From Xestospongia bergquistia (Eukaryota > Porifera > Demospongiae > Haplosclerida > Petrosiidae), in contig OZ014420.1 of NCBI GenBank assembly GCA_963965975.1, positions 2,134,001-2,198,000 on the forward strand: a DNA stretch of 64,000 bases, in the 5' to 3' direction. The notes under the pieces were generated by a model that had not been told where the DNA came from, searched no databases, and was given only the letters and a program-made list of their open reading frames with translations. Position numbers and translations under genes: made by a program. This document shows positions 12,846-25,529 of the stretch, one piece after another. Within the stretch, counting starts at the first letter, position 1, and each line of letters starts with the position of its first letter.

Positions 12846-13351
12846 TGACCATACTTAACAAATACCTTTATTATCTGTGATAGTCTCTGAATATCTACTG
12901 TATAATATGTTAGTCCCGATCATGAGTGGTTCATGAGTAACTTTAGATAGCAGCTAGCTCATGAGTCATATGGATAATGATTTTAATTTTTCAAATAGTA
13001 TGACATGTCATGCAGTACATTAACAGTAGTGGAATAAACTTCAGTTAACATAGCAAAGTCTGTAAAGATTACCAAAACAAAATTAATTAGCAATTGGCAG
13101 AAATTATTTAATTTTACTGTTACAGTTCTTAACATCATCATTACCTTGCTGTCAATAAATAAAATTGGCAGGATTGTTTACTTTTCACTCATATGAAAAT
13201 TGTAATAATAAAGTTAAGGCTTATGAATTTTAATTATATTATTATAATTATAGAGCATTAACAAATGTATTCTTTTTATTACATGTATAAAGTAAAACAA
13301 TATAGTAATAACAAAAGTAATGCTCTAAAATTTAGTGTTGCAAATTTGTCT
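12846..13351. other. Intergenic, no gene recognised
   Basis: AT-rich spacer between TRAF-MATH copy A and copy B. No open frame, RNA or clear repeat was found. Confidence 0.6.
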
Positions 13352-16300
13352 TTATGAGAAAAAACCTTTACGTGAATGGATGATAACACCTTTAACTCTT
13401 ACACGAATGCAGTCATCTTGTATGTACTCAATGTCACGACTTTTACTAAAAAGAGTATGATGTGTGCAGAATTTAGTCCTTCCCCAAGAAATATCAGCTT
13501 TTCCTTTTGAGCTAGTCACCTGAGCACGAACATTGTCAGGAGCATGTGCAAAATTGACTACTTGGAGAATATGTGAATCATTTTTACGCCAGTTAACAAG
13601 TTCTAGTGTTAAATCAATGTCCATTGGCCATTTCAGATCATAGTCATTCTCTCCTTTCAGCAGACGAGCAAAAATTGAGAGATGGGTCCCTTTGCCATCC
13701 CCATTTCCATTAGGATGCACTTCTAATCTCAATTTGTACCCATTTTGGTGAGTATAGAAGGGAGGACTGATGTGTTTCGTGTCATACATCTTGTGTTTTT
13801 GACATCGTGTTACAGTGACTTCTATAGGCCAATATGAATAAGTGTTCCACCAGTTTTGCCATTGAGGAGTTTTATTTAGTAAAGGAGTATTATATAAAAC
13901 AACATCATGTATTCGAATACGCATGCAGTCATCTTGAAGATACTCAGTATATCTAGGGAATAAAGTAGAATGAGGTATCACTTCATCGTAACCCCAACCA
14001 CTTGGAGCAAGCCTATCATCATCATAAACCCTAGCACAAGCATTAGCACAATTGCCATCATTAAACTGCAAAACATGTCTATGATGGCTATGATCACCTC
14101 TCCAATTCAAGATATCAATCACCACATCAGCGTAGAAAGGCCATGAAAGAGAGTGATCATATTCACCTTTCAATAGAAAACCAAATACTGACATATGTGT
14201 ACCTTTACCAATACCATCACCTGCAGGATATACTTTTAGGCACATTTTATGACCTTGTGATGAAGTATAAAACGGACGACTAAAATATGCACTTTCTAGT
14301 CGAATACGGTGAGAGAATCGAGTTATAGTAAACTCAAAATATTTTGTAGGCTGGTGATTTTGCCAATTTGGAACTTTTTTACAATTAGGTGTTGAATATA
14401 CAATTACTTCCTTTAGTTTAAACCTAAGACAATCATTCTGTAAATACTCGGTATTGGTTGTACTGTTGTAACTAAGGTTGGAGTAAGAAATTAATTGATT
14501 TGTACCCCAGCCACCTATGGCCTTTTCCCCAGATATAACTTGGCCAGTATACTTATCAGGAGTTCGCTCATTAAAACATATTATATGTCTGAGATGATTT
14601 ACATTCTGTCTCCAATTAAGCAGCTCAACAACAATATCAGCTTGAAAAGGCCACATAAGGTGTTCATCATTCTCACCTTTTAAAAGACGAGCATATACCG
14701 AAACATACTTACTATCTTCACCTCTTCTACTTGGTTGAACTTCAAGTCGTACTTTATAACCTTGGTTATGAACTATGAATGCAGGGCCAATGCATGTAGT
14801 ATTGTATTCTTTACGTTTTGAGAAATTTGTAACAGTAAACTCTAAATGAGGTGAAACCAACTGAGGATTTTCCCACCTTGGAAGCATTTGACAGAGATTA
14901 GTTGAGTGGACAATAACTTCTTTGACACTGAATTGTAGACAATCATCTTGAAGATATCGAGTGTTCTTAGATGAATTGTATCCAAGAGCTGAGTGTGGTA
15001 TAAATTGTGAGTATCCCCAGCTATCATTTCCTCTCTCACCAGTTGTTACACGATTGCGTGTAGTATTAGTGACGTCAGAAGATAACTCGATTACTTTTTA
15101 TAGTGGCCATTATCTTCTATCCAATTTAATAGCTCTACTACTACATCTCCACAAAAAGGCCATAAGAGATTATCATCATTTGAGCTTTTCATTAAATATA
15201 CATACACACCAATATGACCACCAATGTTTGCATTTACTTTAAGTTGCATTTTGTAGCCATTACAGTGAGTAAAAAAAGACTCACTGTAATAATAGCTGTT
15301 AAATTCCTTGCGTTTAGTAAAATGAGTAAGTGTAAATTCACAAAGCACTTGATCACTATGATGATGTCTCCAAGAAAGAACAGGAATACTTTGAGAAGAA
15401 TAAATTTCTATTGACTTAACTTTAACAAGAAGGCAATCATTTCTAAGAAATTCTGTGTTTGTGGAATGGTTGCATGAAAGGCTGGAATGTGATGCAAACT
15501 GTGTCAATCCCCATCCTGTGGGAGCAAAATCATCAGTAAGCACTCTGGCAGCAGATGTACTTGGTATTCCTTTGCTGAAAATAGTTCCCTTCACATGATT
15601 CTTGTCTTCCTTCCAGTTTAACATCTCAACAACAATATCCCCACTCAAAGGCCAGGATAACATATCATCATATTCTCCTTTCATAATCACAACAGACAAT
15701 GATACATGACTATCTTTTCCTGTACCAAAACCATTGAGATTTGCATAAGCATAAAGTTTATAGCCTCTATTATGTGTATAAAAAGGTGGACCACAAATGC
15801 ATCCTGTTTTTTCTTTCTAGTTTGAGAAAATGACATAATAGTGAATTGACACAAGCAGTTTTGCTCAGCCCATGATGGAAGATCTGGAACAGGAGTTGCT
15901 GGTAAAATGGTAATTTTCTCTCACTTTAAAATTTAGACAATTGTGTTGGAGATATTCTGATTTATTATCAGGGTTAAACTGAAGTTCATGGTGCGCTATA
16001 AATTCAAAATCGCCTTTACCGAACTTAGCTACTTTCTCTGTAGACATTTGAGAACAAAAGTAATCACCTGAGAGGTAGAGAGTCTTGGTATAGAACCTAT
16101 CATTATTCCGCCAGTTAAAGAGGCCCACCTCCATCTCAGCACAAAGTGGCCACTGAAGTAGATGGTCATACTCACCTTTTGCTATGCATATAACTACAGC
16201 AACATAGCCTGTGTTACGACGATTTGCCAGTACTTTTAAATGTACCATATAACCTTGTCTGTGAGTATAGAATGGAGGGCTATACCAAGGATCACCACTG

Positions 16301-16890
16301 TCTAAATGATGTAAGTAATTGGTCATTGTAAAGGATAAAGGAGCTATTTGGACTATATTGTTAGCAGCATGAGGTATATGACTCTTAGAGTCAAGTATTA
16401 CACGTAAAGGGCATTCTTTCTCAAGGTGATTTTGAATATGTTTGCGCTTATACTGGTGACTCACACAATTATTGGGGCAAGTAATATGAATTTCCCCACA
16501 ATTTGGTAGATGCTGTATCATTGCTGCATTGTTTTCATATTGGCAACTACAGTGCTCACATTTAACAACACCTTTATTACAGTTAGTTGCCATGTGTTGT
16601 TCTAATCCACGCAGTTCACCAATCCAAGTGCATCCATTCTTATGGTAATAGCAACGTACTTCTAAATTTAGCAATTGGCGGGAGAAAAACTTATCTTCAT
16701 TTGCATGAAAATTTTCTTGTCTGCATTTGGGGCATTTGTTATCTTGAAGTTGTTTACTGCAATCAGAGCATATGTGATTACCACAACAGGTTGTCTGATA
16801 AGCATCTTTTAATAATTCAAAGCAGACAGGACACTTATAATCGTATGATGGAGGGTTGACAAACTCAATCTCAGGGTCAAATTCATCCAT
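13352..16890 (-). pseudogene. TRAF-like RING + six-MATH gene, copy B (several frameshifts)
   Basis: Start taken at MDEFDPEIEF (16890), just downstream of a likely splice acceptor (ctcatag). The order is a RING (CPVCFELL, CCGNHICSDC, KCPKC), TRAF-type zinc fingers (CYYHKNGCTW, LEQHMATNC, HLPNCGEIHITCPNNC) and six MATH domains ending VIIHSRKGFFS. The N-terminal 342 codons are intact. Frameshifts occur near 15925 (end of MATH1), near 15815 in an A-rich run (start of MATH2) and near 15098 in an A-run (MATH3). From about 15095 to 13352 (MATH3 end to MATH6) the frame is open. The copy is clearly more diverged from A and C than they are from each other. Three lesions make it a probable pseudogene, although all are 1-2 nt and the domains between them are well kept. 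Confidence 0.85.
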
Positions 16891-16944
16891 TTTTGACCTA
16901 TGAGGAGAGATAAACTTATATAAATGGTCTTTGCAGATATACAT

Positions 16945-19900
16945 TTACAATTTTAGTATTATATTTATCAAGAACATGTATATGCATGTTAATATCTTAA
17001 TTGTACACACCAACTATTTGTCCAGCAGAAAGTTGATACTATGTCACATACAGCTAATGTTTAGGGTTTATGGGGTGGGGATCAGATCAGTATCATAACA
17101 TCATAGATTGTATAACTACGTGCCAGATTGGAAATGCTCACGCCCTTCTGGTACACTCCTTTTCCTAGCATAAACAATGTGTTGTATCAGCAATAATGGA
17201 AAATGGCTAAAATTAGAGTTTACAATTCTGCATAATAAAATAATGAAGCTATTATAGTGAGCTATAATATGGTAAGCCAACACAACAATGCTTCATCTTT
17301 CAATAAATAACTAAAGTGCTAGACTGTATGGCATGCTAAAATTCTTGAGCACTGAAAGTATGAGTACTTTGGTGACTTTGGCATTGGATTTATCATTAAG
17401 TGAAAAGACTTGCTTCAAAGTCATAGGATTAAACCAATGTATTTTTATTCCTTAATGCTATTTATGTTTAAATAGTTCCATATTAAAATCATTATAAGAA
17501 TCTAGTCCCTCCCAGAAGTGTCATTTAACAAGTTTTTTACGCACGAGCAGTTCAAGCAACTTTACCATTAGCCTTTGTAAACATTTTACAATGCATTATA
17601 AACAAAACTATATAAAGTTAAAAAACATATTGATCAATAGAAATGAGCTTATTTCTAGCACTGTAAATAATTCTGCTTTCAATGCATTCACTTGGCAATT
17701 AACTTCTTTGGACATGGAGTGCATTTTTGAATGTTCATTCAGTTCTATGGGATCACATGATCCATTTCCAATCCTGGTCACATAGTATATACAATCTATG
17801 ATAATACACAATAAAGTATGCACTTCCTGCCAGAAATATAGCCACTGGCTTAATTGTAACCTTAGAAGGAACAATTATATGCATAATGAGCATTGGTTTC
17901 TCTCTTTATGTATTATATATAACAAAATGAGGCCAGAAGGTGATATCAACTCATGACTTAAAGTATTGTTAAGTATGATTGATGTTCTGTTTGTTCTAAA
18001 ACTAAACATTAAGAATATACATCATTATAGTTTAATTTTGATCAATCAATCAATTGCTTTTGATCACTCAATTGGAGGGACAGACATAGGTATGGTCATG
18101 TACAATCCATTGAATATGATTAAAGATTGTAGTCCAAAATGTTGCTATATTGAGACATATGTGATCTGATTATGAATTATGAAGTGCTAATTAATGGCAC
18201 TCTTAAGGATAGTTTTTTCTTGTTATATATAATGATATAACTATGACAAACTGATCAGCATTTAAACTGTGACCAACATCAAGATGAACTTGTATGCTTA
18301 ATTAAATGGCCTCCCTGGAGAAAAAGTTGCTGAATGAGACATGACTTCTTTCCCCCATTTATTGACACTACTAATCCTCCTTCTTGTTGTTCTCTTTACA
18401 ACATACAATTGAGGTATTTTTTATGTGTTGACAGATGCATATGGTTATGTTGACTTCTGAACTTGATGAAAATTAATTTGAACACTAAATAACCCTACTT
18501 TTCTGTACCATTTAGCTTTTTCTGCAACTCTACAAAATTGCATATCGTTTTTGATTTGGATGTTAATTGTCATGCATGCCCATGTCTGGTCCTTATAACA
18601 GCCCCTTTGATTGATCAAAATTACGATCAGTCCATATACATGTTATGTAATGTCACTTTCGAGAGAGGCGAAGCCTGCAGACAATAACGGCCGACATATA
18701 ACTATAGCAACCAATGAATATTATTATATTTAACGCGACGCTTTAAATTTTGTGGGCGTTACCAATCGAAGCTTCTGAGTTTCTGTTACTTGAGAAAACA
18801 TTTTCGAGTAGCTCCATAGCTTCTCCCAACTCTCCAGTCTTCAAAGCTTAGCGATAATCCAGTCGCTTATAGTAGTAGCAGCAGGACCAGCAAAATAATC
18901 TTAAGACAATTCTAAAACCACGCCCACACCAGAGTATGTAGCTAGTGTCAGAATTCGTTAACTGACTGCCAAACGAATAGCCACAGCGTAAAAGCAATGC
19001 CCAGTTTCTCTTGGCCAGTTTTGTTTGCATTGCTTCTTTAACTGCTGCTTACTATACTGATTTCAAAGAAGCTTTGCAAATCTGTTCTCAACAAAGTTAT
19101 CGCAGTGAAAAGGAGCACATTTCTACACCAAAAACGTTTTGCCACTTAATACTTTGTACTGGATATGGTACTGAGTCATAGCTTTGTTGGTATTGCATAA
19201 AATTCAGACCTGGTAAATAACCACAAACCCTAAAACCTTAACTTATATGAAGCGCCGTTTCATAATCTGAAAACTGACCCAAAAGGGGCGGGTACGCTGT
19301 TTTACTTTATTTTGGTTTCTGGCTATTTATGGGGTACTTACATGATATAGAAGATAGGAATCGTAATGGTCTTACGAATCGAGTCAGAAGACTGATTGTA
19401 GTTGGCTGGTAATAGAATGATGGCTGAGCTCTCTTGAGGAGTGTATTAGTAAACAAATCCAAATGAATTGAACAAGTGGTTCAATCTGATTGGTCGCCAC
19501 TACCAAATATCACAGGTCTGGGGCAGTTGTGAATAGTATTATTATCATGAATATCATGAACAGTATGTTTGGGTGGGCCTGATTTAAGTCAAATTCAAAT
19601 GATTGATTCCTCTGATATATCAGACAATTACTCAAGTTATTTTGTGTAATCTCAAACCTCATTGTTATGTATATACCACAGCTGTTTTCACCTTTATCTT
19701 GACACATCAACACAGAATTTTATTACCAGCCGGTGGTTTACACAAGAGTATGCATGAATTATGACCTTTCATATCCTTCATAGGATTCATAAGCTAGTGT
19801 AATGCACTATAAGCTTCTATAGCAACTGGTAAATATTTACACAAACTAGGATACTTATTACTATTTTAAAACTTCTACTTTCCTGATGTGGGCCACACCA

Positions 19901-20959
19901 TGGATAGTATTATCTTAACTTGGTGAAAGCATACAACAGCAGAAATATAACATTTGTGTTCATATCACTATTTAACTAACCAATTGCTAATATAGATTAC
20001 CATAATTATTGTATATCATATGTATGATATACAATATGGTAATCTATATCTATATATTATTATATAAATATAATCAAAGGGCATGTAGCAGCTGAGGTAA
20101 CCAAGCCTGAGAATTTTGGTCAATTAATCATTAATTCATGAGTGTAAAATTTGAGCTGCAAGAATTTGGTTGCAAACTTGAAATTTATTCTCTGATAGTT
20201 TGACACTAACCTATTTAATTACGGGAGTAGCAGAAGTCATAAATAATTATAAGTATATTTAGGTTTAAAGAATCATTGATGACAAAATCCTGATACTGCA
20301 TGTTTACATCAAGAGCTATAATATAAATTGTAACAATTGGATGGGCCTCCAACTTGTGCACGGTGTTGGCCCGTCCTCGTGCTAAGTTGTGTTATAACTA
20401 AATAATATTGGGCATGCTGCAGTTATATAAAACATGGTCCATTGTTTAAGGAGCACATGCATGAAATTAATGTTACAAATGAAGTGTTGCTTAATTACCT
20501 GAATAACGTTTTCCTTGTTAGTCAGTGAAAATATTAAAACATTAAGGTGTTCAAAGTAAAATGAGTTGGACTTGTTTGATATTACAGTTACATACTTACT
20601 CTAGTCTAGCAATTTAAATTAGGAAGACATGCTGTTTGTGTAATGAAAACCCATTGGAATATGAGTTAAAATATTGCCAATATTATATTCATAAATTTAA
20701 GGTCAATGTTAGCAGACCAATAAACTTTTATGGTCCCAAAACCTTATTAACTGTAAGTAAAATATTGAAGACATTCATGCTATTGACTGTGCACTGTGTG
20801 CAGACAGCAACTGTCAATTATTTCCAGATATTGTACTAATGTATAGATGCATGAGGATCAAAATCTTGACAAAGAATACCAAAGAAAATAGAAAAAATAT
20901 TACAAGGACAAAAATTCTAATATGAAGTCATGATAAGATAACATAGAGTAGTTTATCTT
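16945..20959. other. Long intergenic region, no gene recognised
   Basis: About 4 kb without a convincing gene. Open frames here are short, lack family resemblance and have no splice support. A GC-richer patch at 18655-19080 could be an old promoter or exon, but I cannot tie it to a gene. The text near 20440-20530 resembles 24620-24710, part of the duplicated TRAF 3' flank. Confidence 0.55.
19992..20047. repeat. Near-perfect AT-rich hairpin
   Basis: atagattaccat pairs with atggtaatctat at the outside, and attgtatatcata pairs with tatgatatacaat inside, around a 2-nt centre. The whole 56-nt element can fold as a cruciform. It could be a foldback transposon relic. Confidence 0.8.
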
Positions 20960-22290
20960 TAGTGTAGTATTTTGTACACTGGTTACTAATGCTGGGTAAT
21001 AGTTTAAATGTCTACAGATTTTATCTTGAAATAATATTCTTTATGACCATGGAAGTAATAATTCACAATTATCAAGTGAAATAACAGAGTGCTTTTGGTT
21101 TCTATAGACAGTCTTGAACTAATTTAACACACCCACACCCAACCCTGTTTCAATACTTATGTGACCTTTCAGGATCTTCACGTGATCTAGTAAAAAAGAT
21201 GGTAACTGGTATGTTACACAAACTAGACTGTAATCAGTGTTTTAATCTACAATTAATTATGATGATTTTCCAATTTTTATGGGTTTTGTACTGTTAATAC
21301 AATTCGAAAATATTCTCTGAGCACCTCACAGTTTCATTACACAAATGTTAGTATACCTATGCATGAACTATGCATCCAGAGTCATATATTGGAACTATTT
21401 CAATCCTATCTGTGTTACAGAATTATATAGTTATGAGTTGATCCCTTACAAAGTAAATTAATACTTCATGTTTATTGTTAGCATTTAAACTTATAATATA
21501 TATAATTAGTTCAAAATAAATGTTTAGTCACTGTATGCACAAGAAAAAAGAACAACATATATAATGCTGTGGCTAGATTCCTGGCATAAAAGCCATACTT
21601 TTAATACAAAATTAATACAGGTTATAAGATTTAGGGTTCAGGAACTAGATCTAGATAGGGTATAGTAATTTCATATTGAAGTATTGCATATTTGGCTGGG
21701 ACTGTAAACTCAATGTTAATTTTTTTTCCAACCAACACATCTGTTAGAGTGAAGAAAACAGTTATAATCTTTATTTTTATATATTTGTCTCAGGGATGTA
21801 TGTTAATAGACAGACAAAAGTCACTGCTGAGCAAAGAGCATGAACCTTTCTTGATTCTCTAATCACTTTGAACGCATATATATGCAATGAATTTTATAAT
21901 TTCTACAATTAAATTTAATGAACAAGACTGCATAAAATATATTTAAAAACACTTACTTGATACAGGAGATCTTTGAGAAGTTACTTGAACAGACACTCAA
22001 AATATACAGTAATTGCTTGCTTGTTGTAATCTTGACAGTTGCATCAAATTGTGCTACCTGTTGTTGAGTCAACAATTAATTTCTACAATTTATAACACGT
22101 TCTAATTCAAGTGGCTGAATCTGATTGGGGAACCAATCAGTTAAGATCTAGAGTATGATTACAAATAGGTTGAGCTTCTTATAAACTCAAACTCTACTCT
22201 AATAACTAAATTTATTAGGAAGTATAAGCATTAGTAATGCTTATACTTCCTAATAAATTTACTCAGCAGTAAAGTAACTAGTGTTCACAA
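20960..22290. repeat. Segmental duplicate of TRIM-NHL 5' flank (partner 30540-31400)
   Basis: Shares long interrupted stretches with 30540-31400, for example ttcattacacaaatg, atgctgtggct, cactcaaaatatacag, attgcttgcttg and aagtggctgaatctgattgg. In the partner locus this sequence lies directly upstream of the TRIM-NHL copy at 31587. Inside it, 20960-21255 carries a further copy of the proximal flank (cctttcagg..cttcacgtgatct, gtatgttac). Confidence 0.8.
22207..22261. repeat. Perfect 27-nt-arm palindrome
   Basis: The arm at 22207-22233 is exactly complementary to 22235-22261, with a single G at the centre. Related but imperfect sequence occurs at 23910-23940 and 31329-31355, next to the same caagtaaagtaaccagtg-like block. 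It appears to be the core of a foldback or MITE-like element. Confidence 0.9.
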
Positions 22291-22398
22291 CTAAATAAAA
22301 GGAAAACCACTTTATTTTACCTCTGCATACTTATATAACTTAACACACCCATGCTCATCCTTATTTGCATTTGCTTTCAATAGTTGCGTGACCTAACT

Positions 22399-22731
22399 AA
22401 CTCCCAAAAACCAAAGAATTTGAAAATAGAGCCAATGACATCATACCATAACAACAGTTGTATACAGGTATTTACCCCTGATGGTAAACAAGGGTTGTTT
22501 GCATACAGTGCTAATGGAAGTGTGGTGTATCCCACAGGAATAGCAATGGATGACGAGGGTTATCAGTTTATATCAGACTCTCACCATTGTCTTCGTATAT
22601 ACTTGATCCCACTGGAAGGGAGATACATAGGTGCATTGGTTTGAACTTTCCCTATGATGTTGCAGTTGATCCATTTGCATGGTTTTGTGTATGTGGCTGA
22701 TTCCAGTAATTATCGTATTGTTAAGTATTGA
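22399..22731 (+). pseudogene. 3' fragment of a TRIM-NHL gene
   Basis: From the motif tcccaaaaaccaaag onward the sequence matches 7617-7943, the last NHL blades of the TRIM-NHL gene. It includes IQVFTPDGK, FAYSANGSVVYPTGIAMDDEGY and the terminal ADSSNYRIVKY. One codon is lost near 22580, and small indels near 22597 and 22678 break the frame. Similarity continues past the stop into the 3' flank. There is no 5' coding part: the left edge joins directly to a copy of the TRIM-NHL upstream region. Confidence 0.9.
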
Positions 22732-22914
22732 ACAAAATTACTGTTAAACTGTTACAGTCACTAATAGCATGATTCATTTCATTACAAAGACAATAGATCA
22801 AGTCATGTATTGGTCATTTCTATATGAGAGAGAGAAATTAAAGGAAGGTAAGGAGAGAAAAGACAGAGAGACTTTACCTAACATCAGAAATGAGTTATAT
22901 GTGCTTACATTGCT
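22732..22914. repeat. Copy of the TRIM-NHL 3' flank
   Basis: Begins gaacaaaattactgtta and continues ttggtcatttct, gagagaaa, ggagagaaaagacag, matching 7944-8010 and then 8310-8410. The intervening bases of the original are missing. It abuts the TRAF fragment at 22915. Confidence 0.8.
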
Positions 22915-23543
22915 CATGAGTATAGAATGGAGGGCGAAATCAAGGATCTCCGCTTTCTAAGTGGTGCATGCAAATAATTTGTCATTGTAAAGGTCAAAGG
23001 AACTGTTTAAATAATTTTATTAGCAGCATATGGTATGCTTAATTCCCTTGGAAGGTATGATTACACGTATAGGGCAGATGATTTTGAATATCTTTGCACT
23101 TACATTGTCTATTTAAACATTTATTGGGACAATCTAGAGGAATATCTCCACAAACTGACAAATGCTCTTTGACTGCTTCTTTATTACCACATTGAGAATC
23201 ACAATATTTGCATTTTACAGTATACCCTTCTTACATTTGTTGCTGTGTGTTGTTCCAATCTACAAAGCTCACCTGTCCAAGTACATCCTTCTTTATGGTA
23301 ATAGCAATATACTTCTAAGTTTAACAAATGACAGGAGAAAAACTTATCTTCATGTGCTTCAAAGTTCTCTTGTCTACATTGGGGGCATTTGATATTAGGA
23401 GTACATTTGAGTTGTTTAATACAATCAGAGCATATGTGATTCCCACAACAATTTGTCTGGTAAGTTTCCTTTAAAAGTTCAAAGCAGTTGCAATTGTATG
23501 GTGGAGGGCTAACAATTTCAATTTTTTGTTCCAAGTCATTCAT
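22915..23543 (-). pseudogene. 5' fragment of a TRAF-MATH gene (fragment D)
   Basis: Reads from MNDLEQKIEI (23543) through a RING that lacks the first CPV residues (NCNCFELL instead of NCNCPVCFELL), then the TRAF zinc-finger region (CYYHKEGCTWTGEL) and the first residues of MATH1. It stops near 22915 where the TRIM 3' flank copy starts. A frameshift after LEQHTATN and further indels near 23090 break the frame. The upstream acceptor (tcttgttgcag) is kept. It is closest to copy C. Confidence 0.88.
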
Positions 23544-23646
23544 TTTCAAACTGCAACAAGAAAAAAACAAATGCATCAATATATTCTTAGTATATGGACA
23601 TTGAATTTATTACAAACTAACAAAGGGAGTTGTTGCATTGTGTGTT

Positions 23647-23651
<5 letters not shown>

Positions 23652-23695
<44 letters not shown>
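23652..23695. repeat. (TA)n microsatellite
   Basis: About 22 uninterrupted TA units just upstream of TRAF fragment D. The corresponding place in copy C (about 29160-29180) has only a short ta/ga-rich stretch. Confidence 0.97.
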
Positions 23696-23697
<2 letters not shown>

Positions 23698-23835
23698 GCA
23701 TGGAATAATCAGCAACACTATATATTTTTACTAGCATGTACAATGAATCTTTATATAGCTAATTTTCCTACAATAATTTATTTTTGTATAAAATTGTTTA
23801 TAAACTCTATTTATAGTCTAGCTTGACCAGAATTG

Positions 23836-23985
23836 TTTCCCTTTTCTGTAGCTGTGTATACTGGTTACTTTACTGCTAAGTAATACAAATAAATGAAATT
23901 TATATAATAACTTAATTTATTAGGAAATATGAGTGTTACTCATCAGTAAAGTAACCAGTGCACACAGCTACACAAAAGAGAAATC
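23836..23985. mobile_element. Foldback / MITE-like element
   Basis: ctgtagctgtg..actggttactttactg at 23846-23874 pairs with cagtaaagtaaccagt..cacagctac at 23945-23971. Partial copies of the same ends occur at 22262-22290, 31345-31380 and about 20970, each in the flank upstream of a TRIM-NHL copy. No transposase is present. Whether it moves or was only co-duplicated cannot be decided. Confidence 0.6.
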
Positions 23986-24157
23986 ACTCTCTGTATGAAT
24001 TGCATACTATACACCCACACCCATCCCTATTTACGTTGCTTTCAATAATTGTGTAACCTTTCAAGCTCTTCATATGATCTTGTAAAGAGAGGTGATAACT
24101 GGTATGTTACATAAACTAGACTGCTGTCACTTTTTAATCTTCAAATTTCATTAGGAT

Positions 24158-24191
24158 ATGGCCTCTAATGAAATTGTCAGTCCATCTTGTA
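24158..24191 (+). pseudogene. 5' stub of a TRIM-NHL gene
   Basis: The sequence atatggcctctaatgaaa through gtccatcttgt equals the start of the TRIM-NHL copy at 31587 with one substitution (NEIVSPSC versus NESVSPSC). It then jumps directly to attgatagctacatctactgtag, which is 3'-flank sequence found at 8266 downstream of the other TRIM-NHL gene. The whole TRIM coding body is deleted between the eleventh codon and the 3' flank. The roughly 300-bp upstream flank is kept. Confidence 0.9.
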
Positions 24192-25529
24192 TTGATAGCT
24201 ACATCTACTGTAGACATCTAAACAAGAACCATGTGTTGGTCATTTCTCTGAGAGAAAGAAATTAAAGGAAGGTAGGGAGATACAAGACAGAGAGAGTTAA
24301 CATTAGCTGATATCAGAAACAAGTTATATGTGCTTGTATCCAAGAAAAGCCAAGAATAGTAATGCTATACAATATAATAAAAAGAAACAGCTTCAGATGT
24401 ATTAGAAGTACTGCTATTAACCACATGCACTGTCCTTAGATCAATGTAATATAAGCAAAAACAAATATGAGCTCTGACTACAACAATGAATAGAAGTTAT
24501 AGAAATAACATGAAGCTATTGACTTCATAACATAAAAATAAATATAGTATGATGGGATAAAGATGTTTAAATGATACTAGATTGCTTGAATTGCCAGAGA
24601 GATCTAACAAAGAAAGCCATGGTCCATTGTTTAGAGAGTGGAATCAATGTTAATTGAATGACTGTTTAATCACATGAACAATGTTTTCCTTGTCAAGATA
24701 TTCAGTTTTTGTGAAATGTGTAATAATACTCAGTTTAATATAGCTACAATTAAACTATTACGAAAGAAAGTATTAAAATTATCATATTTAGGGTACATAT
24801 AAATTTTAACTCTATTCACTGTAAAAATTAATATGTCATTTTAACAATTGCTTTGTACATTACATGGGTGGATTACTATAGAATGTAGAATTTATGTGAA
24901 TTACTCACTTTATAATTTGTTGGTATGTACCAGTACAACATACCAACAAATTGCATAGTGAGCAATTCTCAAGAATTCTATATTCCATAGTAATCCATCT
25001 ATGTAAACTGCAAATTAGTTGTTAAAATGACATATTAATTTTTACAGTGTTGAAGTTCAACTATACACACAGCTATACACTTACTTGACCTAAGGAAGAA
25101 ACCTTTGAAAACATGCTAACATAAAATGATTTAAAATGAATGCTAGGTTAGTGATTACAAATTAATAATTATCAAGAGAATTCGTGATGATCCTCCAAGT
25201 TATCTTAGAATTCTAATGTTATTTGATTGCTATGTGGTCAGGCTAATGTAATGTGACATGCTATTGATCTCACAGGACATAGAGATATAAACTGTCTAAG
25301 GATTCCAACTATATATTAACTTGGTAGTCTAGATGAATGCTTATATGTACTCTGGAGCTTATATATGTGACACCAATGTATACAAGTATTGAAGATAGTT
25401 ATATTAGATTCATCAAACAAAATTGTTTATTAACACTAAATGTATTGATGTATGTTCAATAAAAAGTTTCTAAAACTATAATGTAAATATACAGTACATA
25501 GTTACTGTATCTAATTGCATTGTATTTTC
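24192..25529. repeat. Segmental duplicate of TRAF-MATH 3' flank
   Basis: Collinear with 8266-9256, including acatctactgtagacatctaa, gaacagcttcagatgtattagaag and ttagtgattacaaattaat. Together with 25530-29064 it duplicates the unit 8266-12600. It differs by the foldback insertion at 24817 and scattered indels. Confidence 0.88.
24817..25049. mobile_element. Foldback (MITE-like) insertion
   Basis: cactgtaaaaattaatatg at the left end pairs with catattaatttttacagtg at the right end, and pairing continues inward (atggatta..tagaat against attcta..tagtaatccat, ttgttggtatgt against acataccaacaa). The 233-bp element is thus nearly one long hairpin. The duplicate locus has no such sequence: aactcc at 8805-8810 runs straight into atagctatacactt. 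No clear target-site duplication is visible. Confidence 0.85.

Noticed and set aside
17608..17874. Short open frames in the 17-21 kb intergenic region
   Set aside because: No domain, no splice support, composition as expected of AT-rich noncoding DNA.
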